Shown here: piece by piece, positions 55,592-64,000 of the stretch | How the letters are laid out: each line of letters opens with the position of its first letter | Numbering within the stretch: the first letter of the stretch is position 1 | Origin: Comamonas sp. | GTDB lineage: Bacteria; Pseudomonadota; Gammaproteobacteria; Burkholderiales; Burkholderiaceae_C | Length of the DNA stretch: 64,000 nt | Assembly (NCBI GenBank): GCA_028690035.1 | Contig: JAQVCA010000005.1 | Coordinates: 179,309-243,308 of the forward strand | Direction: 5' to 3' | The notes under the pieces: model-generated | Database searches by the model: none | Seen by the model: the letters and a program-made list of their open reading frames with translations, nothing else | What the model was told of the DNA's origin: nothing | Program-made: the position numbers and the translations under genes

Positions 55592-57331
55592 TCACTGCGT
55601 TTCTTTGGTGCTCATTGGCGCATCCAAAGCCCAAAGTGCTCCCCTGGTGGGCCTGCCGATATTGCGAATGGCCCCCTGCCGCGCCATGTCTGAGAGCAGT
55701 TCTTTGATGTATTTCTTGCGCTCGGTAGCGCTTGCAATCCACAGAGAAAGCTTGGGCAACAGCAACTCGTCAATCTTGGCGCGCGGCTGCGGTGCCATGG
55801 CCAGCAGTCTGCACACCGCATCCTTGTAGTCTTGGGCAACAGGGCCTTTTTGATTGACGTAGGCGACTTCCGTGCCTGTGGCAATGGCTACCGCCGCCGA
55901 GATGCGCACCTTTTGTCCGCGTCCTTCTACCAAACCCTTGCCTCGCAAATGTTGCAACTGACCTGCTGGCGGCTGGCGGCCTTTTTGAATCTGATCGAGT
56001 AGCACCGCTTCCGCCAGGCTCAGATCAGTGTGCGTCATCAACGCGCTGACATAGCGTTCATCCAGCGTGCGGCCATGGATGGTGACGGTGACAGACGCTG
56101 GATGTCCATCTATGGCGTAGTCGGGTAAAGGAAAAAAGCGCTCCCGCTGCTTGCGGAACATGCCCTTGACCCCTCGGTTCATCGTCTCCATCAGATCCAG
56201 CTCCACCATCGCGTTGGCCAGACACGCATTGCGATAACGCTGCTCGGGCTGAAGTGCGCGCAAAACCTTCTCTACCGACCCTGGCAGAAACTCCCCGTAA
56301 TTGAAAAACCGCAGGGTATCCGGGCCTTCGGTGATCAGGATGCGCCCGCCCTGGGTGTAGTCCTGGTGAGCCACACAGTTATGCAGCGCTTCGCGTATGA
56401 CCCAATCGTCGTAATTGGGCACGTTCAGCGGTGCCACCTGGCGGGGTGGCAAAACATTGACCTCAATGATGCGGATGCGGGCAATCAGCGCGTCGATGGC
56501 CAGCACCAGGGGGAGGTCGAAGTGCTGGTGCGTCACATAGTCATCGCGATGGTCTACCAACTGCCAACTGATGCGCGGCGTGGGGCCACCTAACAGCGTG
56601 CTGGCTTGCTGCTTACCCAGCAGCACCAACGCTGCCCGCGTTAAACCGCCGCTGACGGCAAGGCGCAGGGTGTGCAAAAACTCTGCATCTGTCTGCAGGT
56701 GCATCTGGGCCACGATGTCCGGCTTGGCGCCATAACGGCGTGCATACAACTCGCGTGCGCGTGCAATGGCCTGCGCTGAAAGCAAGGCCCAGTCTTGCGT
56801 GACTACCGTTGCCGACCAATCATGCAGGGCCGACTGCGCGCGCAGTGCGTCGAGCTTGTGCAGAGGCAAGGCCCCCAACTTTTCTCCGGCACGACCCCAG
56901 TAATGTCCCTTGCATGCCACCGGAACACCCCGTGGTGCAGCTGGTACTCGCCATAGCAGCACCCGGGCGGGCGAGCCATCCGCCTTGGTCACGTGCAGTA
57001 TGTAAGGAGCCTCCAAGACCGTGGGTGGGGAGGTCTGCGCTGCAATAGATTCCTTGACGCGATTGACCTCCTCCATCGATTGCGCAAACTGCGTACCAGT
57101 GGCGGGACGCAACCCGCTGACCGGATCAATTTTGTTGTCGATGCCCATCACCAGCCAGCCCTCTTCGCGCCGGTAAAGGTTGGCCTCATTGGCAAGGGCA
57201 GACACATACTGCGCCAGTTGGTCAAAACTGAAGGAATGTTCTGCGCGTTTGAACTCCAGCCACTCCGTCTCGGTGGGCATGCGGCGCAAACCATCCAGAA
57301 AATCCTGGGTAACTTCGTTCATCTTGTTCAC
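55592..57331 (-). CDS. AlbA_2 (Schlafen-type) DNA-binding domain plus HATPase-like putative transcriptional regulator, RecG-like annotation class
   Basis: TETEWLEFKRAEHSFSFDQLAQYVSALANEANL...GWLVMGID; DWVIREALHNCVAHQDYTQGGRILITEGPDTLRFFNYGEFLPGSVEKVLR; C-terminal winged-helix-like region; GTG start overlaps upstream TGA. Confidence 0.85.
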   Translation of the reverse strand: MNKMNEVTQDFLDGLRRMPTETEWLEFKRAEHSFSFDQLAQYVSALANEANLYRREEGWLVMGIDNKIDPVSGLRPATGTQFAQSMEEVNRVKESIAAQTSPPTVLEAPYILHVTKADGSPARVLLWRVPAAPRGVPVACKGHYWGRAGEKLGALPLHKLDALRAQSALHDWSATVVTQDWALLSAQAIARARELYARRYGAKPDIVAQMHLQTDAEFLHTLRLAVSGGLTRAALVLLGKQQASTLLGGPTPRISWQLVDHRDDYVTHQHFDLPLVLAIDALIARIRIIEVNVLPPRQVAPLNVPNYDDWVIREALHNCVAHQDYTQGGRILITEGPDTLRFFNYGEFLPGSVEKVLRALQPEQRYRNACLANAMVELDLMETMNRGVKGMFRKQRERFFPLPDYAIDGHPASVTVTIHGRTLDERYVSALMTHTDLSLAEAVLLDQIQKGRQPPAGQLQHLRGKGLVEGRGQKVRISAAVAIATGTEVAYVNQKGPVAQDYKDAVCRLLAMAPQPRAKIDELLLPKLSLWIASATERKKYIKELLSDMARQGAIRNIGRPTRGALWALDAPMSTKETQ

Positions 57332-57393
57332 CGCGCCTTCACGTCATAGGTGGTGAAAGCGTGGGCGCGGTTGAGCCAATCCAAAGTAGGCAT
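57328..57393 (-). pseudogene. 21-codon remnant of a site-specific DNA methyltransferase (Mod-like) gene
   Basis: ATG CCT ACT TTG GAT TGG CTC AAC CGC GCC CAC GCT TTC ACC ACC TAT GAC GTG AAG GCG CGG TGA = MPTLDWLNRAHAFTTYDVKAR*; N-terminus resembles adenine methylases of mod-AlbA_2-res clusters (from memory). Confidence 0.5.
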
Positions 57394-57394
57394 C

Positions 57395-58777
57395 TCAGGC
57401 GACCTCATCGCGCATCAGCGCTTCAATCTCAGCCATTTCCACGGGCACGTCGCGCGTGGTCAAGAGGCAGCCGCTTTCGGTGACGACGGCATCGTCTTCG
57501 ATGCGGATGCCCAGGTGGTGGAAGTGCTCGGGCACGCCAGCGGCGGGGCGCACGTACAGGCCTGGTTCAATCGTCAGGCACATGCCCGGTTGCAGGATGC
57601 GGCTGGGGGGCAGGGTGCTGCCAGGCTCTGGCGCAGCGCCCGGCTCGGTGTAGCTGCCGCAGTCGTGCACGTCCATGCCCAGCCAGTGGCCGGTGCGGTG
57701 CATGTAGAACTGAAAGTAAGCGCGGTTGGCGATCACGTCCTGGGCGCTGCCGTGCTGCTGGGCGTTGAGCAGGCCCAGATCCAGCAGGCCCTGGGCCAGC
57801 ACGGCCACGCAGGCATCGTGCGGTTCGCTGAAGCGCGCACCGGCGCGGGTGGCGGCGATGGCGGCTTTTTGGCTTTCCAGCACCAGCTGGTACAGATCGC
57901 GCTGCGGCCCGGTAAAGACGCCATTGGCCGGGAAGGTGCGCGTAATGTCGGCGGCGTAGCCGTCCAGCTCGCAGCCCGCGTCGATCAACACCAAATCACC
58001 GGCGCGAATCGGTGTGCTGCCTGCGCGGTAATGCAGCACGCAGGCGTTGGCGCCCCCGGCAACGATGCTGGGATAGGCCTCGCTTTGTGCGCCGTGCTGG
58101 CGGAAGGTGTGCAGCAGCTCCGCATCCAGGTGGTATTCGCGCAGGTCCTGGCCTTCGCGCAGCATGCGGGCGCTGGTGCGCATGGCGCGGATATGCCCTT
58201 GGGCGCTGATCTGCGCAGCGCGCTGCATGGTGGCCAGCTCGTGCGCGTCTTTGACCAGGCGCATTTCATCGAGCAGGAGGCACAGATCGCCCTGGCGCGT
58301 GGGGCATTGCACGCCGCTGCGCACGCGCTGGCGCACGTTGCCCAGCCAGCTTTCCACGCGCGCGGCCAGGCCGTCGTGCGTGGCAAATGGCCACCAGACG
58401 CAGTGCTGGTTGTCCAGCAGCGCTGGCAGCAGCGTATCCAGCTCGGTGCTGGCGTGCGCGGCCTGCACGCCCAAGGCGGCAGGTGCGGCCCCGGGGCCCA
58501 GGCGGTAGCCGTCCCAGATTTCGCGCTCCAGGTCTTTGGGCTGGCAAAACAAGGTGGCCTGGCCGTTGGCGTGCAGCACCAAGGTGGCGTGGGGTTCGGT
58601 AAAGCCGGTCAGGTAAAAAAAATAGCTGTCGTGGCGGTAGTTGTGTACGTTGTCGCGGTTGCGCGCACGCTCGGGCGCGGTGGGCACGATGGCAATGCCG
58701 CCAGCGCCCAGCTGTGCGGCCAGGCGGGCACGGCGCTGGGCATAGACGGTCAGGGGCAGGGGTGGGGTGTAGGTCAT
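57395..58777 (-). CDS. pepP: Xaa-Pro aminopeptidase (M24B)
   Basis: LVLIDAGCELDGYAADITRTFPANGVFTGPQRDLYQLVLE; HRTGHWLGMDVHDCG; GMCLTIEPGLYV. Confidence 0.93.
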   Translation of the reverse strand: MTYTPPLPLTVYAQRRARLAAQLGAGGIAIVPTAPERARNRDNVHNYRHDSYFFYLTGFTEPHATLVLHANGQATLFCQPKDLEREIWDGYRLGPGAAPAALGVQAAHASTELDTLLPALLDNQHCVWWPFATHDGLAARVESWLGNVRQRVRSGVQCPTRQGDLCLLLDEMRLVKDAHELATMQRAAQISAQGHIRAMRTSARMLREGQDLREYHLDAELLHTFRQHGAQSEAYPSIVAGGANACVLHYRAGSTPIRAGDLVLIDAGCELDGYAADITRTFPANGVFTGPQRDLYQLVLESQKAAIAATRAGARFSEPHDACVAVLAQGLLDLGLLNAQQHGSAQDVIANRAYFQFYMHRTGHWLGMDVHDCGSYTEPGAAPEPGSTLPPSRILQPGMCLTIEPGLYVRPAAGVPEHFHHLGIRIEDDAVVTESGCLLTTRDVPVEMAEIEALMRDEVA

Positions 58778-58843
58778 ATCAAAAAAGTGAGTGTTTCGCG
58801 CTGATAGGTAAACGGTTTTAATGGCTTTTATATCTAAAACCCA

Positions 58844-61465
<2,622 letters not shown>

Positions 61466-61691
61466 GGGCAGCGGGCCCGGATCGGCAGCGCCGGACACCG
61501 GGGCGGAGGAAGAAAAATCGGGCAAAGCGGGCACAAGCAGCAAGGCAAAAAGCAAACTGCCGCATGATAGGCCGTTTGGCCGCTCAACCCCTGTGCCTGC
61601 CACCCATAGGCAGAGGCAGGACAATAGGCCGTTTTTCTGCCTGCTGTTTGTGACTGTGTTGCGTTCCACTTCCCCTCCCCCGTCCGCCCCG

Positions 61692-62915
61692 ATGTCTGCC
61701 TCCGCTGCCCCCCACCACATGACCCCCGCCGAGCGCCGCGCCAGTGGCAGCCTGGCGCTGATTTTTGCGCTGCGCATGCTGGGCTTGTTTCTGGTGCTGC
61801 CGGTGTTTGCGCTGGAGGCGCGCCACTACGCCGGGGGCGACGATCCGGCGATGGTGGGCTTGGCGCTGGGGCTGTACGGCTTAACACAAGCGCTGTTCCA
61901 GCTGCCGCTGGGCATCGCCTCCGACCGCTTTGGCCGCAAGAAAGTCATCGTGCTGGGCCTGCTGGTGTTTGCCGTGGGCAGCTTGGTGGCGGCGCTGGCC
62001 GACAGCCTGCTGGGCCTGATGTGGGGCCGTGCGCTGCAGGGGGCCGGGGCCGTTTCTGCGGCGGTGACCGCGCTGCTGGCCGATCTGACGCGCCAGAGCG
62101 TGCGCACCAAGGCCATGGCCATGGTCGGCGGCAGCATTGCGCTGATGTTCTCGCTGGCGCTGGTGCTCAGTCCGCTGCTGGCCGCCTGGGCTGGGCTGCC
62201 CGGTATTTTTGCGCTGACGCTGGCCCTGACGCTGGCCGGCATGGCCGCCGTCGTCTGGGTGGTGCCGCCCGAGCCTGCGCAGCGCAGCGACCTGCCACGC
62301 GGACGCTTTGCCGATCTGCTGCAACACGCCGACCTGCTGCGCCTGAACGCGGGCGTGTTTGTGCTGCACACGGTGCAAATGGCGATGTGGGTGGCCGTGC
62401 CCACGCTGCTGGTGCAAGCCGGGCTGGTCAAGGCCGCGCACTGGCAGGTGTATCTGCCCACGGTGCTGCTGTCGTTTGTCGCGCTGGGCGGCTTGTTTCG
62501 CCTAGAGCGCCAAGGCCGGCTGCGCGCGGCGCTGCTGCTGTCGATCGCCCTGGTGCTGCTGGTGCAGCTGGGCCTGGGGGCGCTGACCTGGCTGGGCGAT
62601 GCGCCCACGCTGTGGCCGCTGGGGCTGGGGCTGCTGGTGTTTTTTATTGGCTTCAACATGCTGGAGGCCACCCAGCCCAGCCTGGTCTCGCGCATGGCAC
62701 CCGACAGCCTGCGCGGCGCGGCCCTGGGGGCGTACAACACGCTGCAGTCGCTGGGCCTGTTTGCTGGCGGCGCCGTCGGTGGCCTGCTGGCGCGCCATGG
62801 CAGCCTGACGGGCGTGTTTGTCGCCACCAGCGTGCTGTGCGTGCTGTGGCTGCTGATCACCTGGCCGCTGCAGCCCGTGGGGCGCACCGTGGCAAAACCG
62901 GCCGCAGTGCATTAA
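61692..62915 (+). CDS. MFS transporter (YajR-like)
   Basis: [67 protein letters not shown]. Confidence 0.9.
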   Translation: MSASAAPHHMTPAERRASGSLALIFALRMLGLFLVLPVFALEARHYAGGDDPAMVGLALGLYGLTQALFQLPLGIASDRFGRKKVIVLGLLVFAVGSLVAALADSLLGLMWGRALQGAGAVSAAVTALLADLTRQSVRTKAMAMVGGSIALMFSLALVLSPLLAAWAGLPGIFALTLALTLAGMAAVVWVVPPEPAQRSDLPRGRFADLLQHADLLRLNAGVFVLHTVQMAMWVAVPTLLVQAGLVKAAHWQVYLPTVLLSFVALGGLFRLERQGRLRAALLLSIALVLLVQLGLGALTWLGDAPTLWPLGLGLLVFFIGFNMLEATQPSLVSRMAPDSLRGAALGAYNTLQSLGLFAGGAVGGLLARHGSLTGVFVATSVLCVLWLLITWPLQPVGRTVAKPAAVH

Positions 62916-62919
62916 AAAG

Positions 62920-62995
62920 AGCTGTTACCGCTGATAGAGCAAGGGTTTTGGTATGTTTTTATGCCCAAATCCTTGCCTATAGAGCGCAAGCAGCT
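62920..62995. repeat. Dispersed palindromic repeat, copy G
   Basis: Arms AGCTGTTACCGCT (62920-62932) / AGCGCAAGCAGCT (62983-62995); imperfect inner GCAAGGGTTTTGG / CCCAAATCCTTGC. Confidence 0.75.
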
Positions 62996-63120
62996 CCTTT
63001 TTTAATAACACCCATATCTTGCGCTATCCTGCGCGCCGCGGCCTGCCGGAGGGGCCGCTTCCCACCGATTTGGCCCACGGACCCTCCCTTGCCACACCGG
63101 GGCCACCCAAGGAAACACAC

Positions 63121-63663
63121 ATGGCATCCGTCAACAAAGTCATTCTGGTCGGCAACCTGGGGCGTGACCCCGAAATGCGCACCTTCCCCAGCGGCGATCA
63201 GGTGGCCAACGTCACCATCGCCACCACCGACCGCTGGCGCGACAAGAGCACCGGCGAAAACCGCGAGTCCACCGAGTGGCACCGCGTCGTCTTCAATGGC
63301 CGCCTAGCTGAAATCGCGGGCCAGTACCTGCGCAAAGGCTCGCAGGTGTACGTCGAAGGCAGCCTGCGCACGCGCAAGTGGACCGATGCCTCGGGCGTAG
63401 AAAAATACTCCACCGAAATCCGCGCCGACTCCATGCAAATGCTCGGTGGCCGCGCCGGTCAGGGTGGCCAAGGTGGCAGCGGCGGCTACGCGCAGGACGA
63501 CAGCGGTTTTGGCAGCAGCGCCCCGGCAGCAGGTGGCTATGCCCCGGCAGCCCCGCGCGCCAGTGCCCCGCGCCCCGCGCCTGCACCGGCGCCCATGGCG
63601 CCGCCCGCGCCCCAGCCTGCCTCGGGCTTCAACGACTTTGGCGACGACGATATTCCGTTCTGA
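63121..63663 (+). CDS. ssb: Single-stranded DNA-binding protein
   Basis: [46 protein letters not shown]...C-terminal tail DFGDDDIPF. Confidence 0.98.
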   Translation: MASVNKVILVGNLGRDPEMRTFPSGDQVANVTIATTDRWRDKSTGENRESTEWHRVVFNGRLAEIAGQYLRKGSQVYVEGSLRTRKWTDASGVEKYSTEIRADSMQMLGGRAGQGGQGGSGGYAQDDSGFGSSAPAAGGYAPAAPRASAPRPAPAPAPMAPPAPQPASGFNDFGDDDIPF

Positions 63664-63712
63664 AGCGCGTCGTGAGGCCTGGCCTCAGGGGCGGCAGGCG
63701 CCGCTTCACCTC

Positions 63713-63775
63713 TTGACATCCTTCCCTTGCAAATTGCCTAAGCAACTTGGAAGGGGATTCCTACTTCCAGAGGGC
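63713..63775 (-). mobile_element. Candidate right end of the IS200/IS605-type element with subterminal imperfect hairpin
   Basis: Minus strand GGAATCCCCTTCCAAGTTGCTTAGGCAATTTGCAAGGGAAGGATGTCAA directly after/overlapping the tnpB stop; layout typical of IS1341/IS605 right ends. Confidence 0.7.
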
Positions 63776-64000
63776 CATGTCCGGCCCCAGCTGCGGCGCT
63801 TGCGCCCGCAACCTCATTCACTGCGGCTTCAACGGCTCTCGCCTCCCGCGCAGCGGAAAATTCTCTCTCCAACGCAAGCAACCCACGGGCCAAGATATTC
63901 TTGGCCGCATTGGTATCGCGGTCATGCACCGTCTGGCACGCACCGCACGTCCACTGGCGCACAGCCAAACCCTCCAGCCCCTTCGGGCCAGTACGGTCGT
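63738..64000 (-). CDS. TnpB/OrfB of IS200/IS605 (IS1341-like) element, C-terminal part (runs off the right edge)
   Basis: Open frame from edge: DRTGPKGLEGLAVRQWTCGACQTVHDRDTNAAKNILARGL...EVGIPFQVA*; CxxC zinc-finger half and DRDTNAAKNIL RuvC-III motif. Confidence 0.88.
   Translation of the reverse strand, partial: DRTGPKGLEGLAVRQWTCGACQTVHDRDTNAAKNILARGLLALEREFSAAREARAVEAAVNEVAGASAAAGAGHGPLEVGIPFQVA

Noticed and set aside
57350-58804. 484-aa plus-strand ORF
   Set aside because: Antisense to pepP, shadow composition
61466-61777. N-terminal extension of the uvrA ORF
   Set aside because: Low-complexity sequence before the conserved [11 protein letters not shown] start; overlaps the divergent promoter region

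Overview
The window looks like a GC-rich betaproteobacterial chromosome segment, probably Comamonadaceae (inferred from gene content and order; no search was run). Most of it is core genome: ntrXY-like, DUF4390, rsmB, a LemA-like gene, rpoC-rpoB-rplL-rplJ-rplA-rplK-nusG-secE, tRNA-Trp, tuf and four more tRNAs (all minus strand). A TetR regulator sits divergent to a three-gene RND efflux operon, followed by a cytochrome c5-like gene. The complete atp operon (atpIBEFHAGDC) comes next, then DUF493-lipB, yaeQ, pgk, moaC, an M48 protease, TerC, azlCD, fmt-def, a LysM protein, dprA, a TerC/CBS protein, pntAB, fba, pyk, pepP, uvrA, an MFS transporter and ssb. Three non-core signals stand out. (1) A compact module lies between pepP and pyk: an intact AlbA_2/HATPase-type gene flanked by what look like internally deleted remnants of a type III-like mod (21 codons left) and res (226 aa, keeping a P-loop and a PD-(D/E)xK-like C-terminus). 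(2) At least eight copies of a dispersed imperfect palindrome (arms about AGCTGCTTGCGCT...AGCGCAAGCAGCT) occur in intergenic positions. One lies in the rpoB-rpoC spacer and two supply the C-terminal codons of neighbouring genes. (3) A TnpB (IS200/IS605/IS1341-like) 3' end with a candidate right end and omega-RNA guide junction lies at the right edge beside ssb. All family names come from reading the translations and are not database results.
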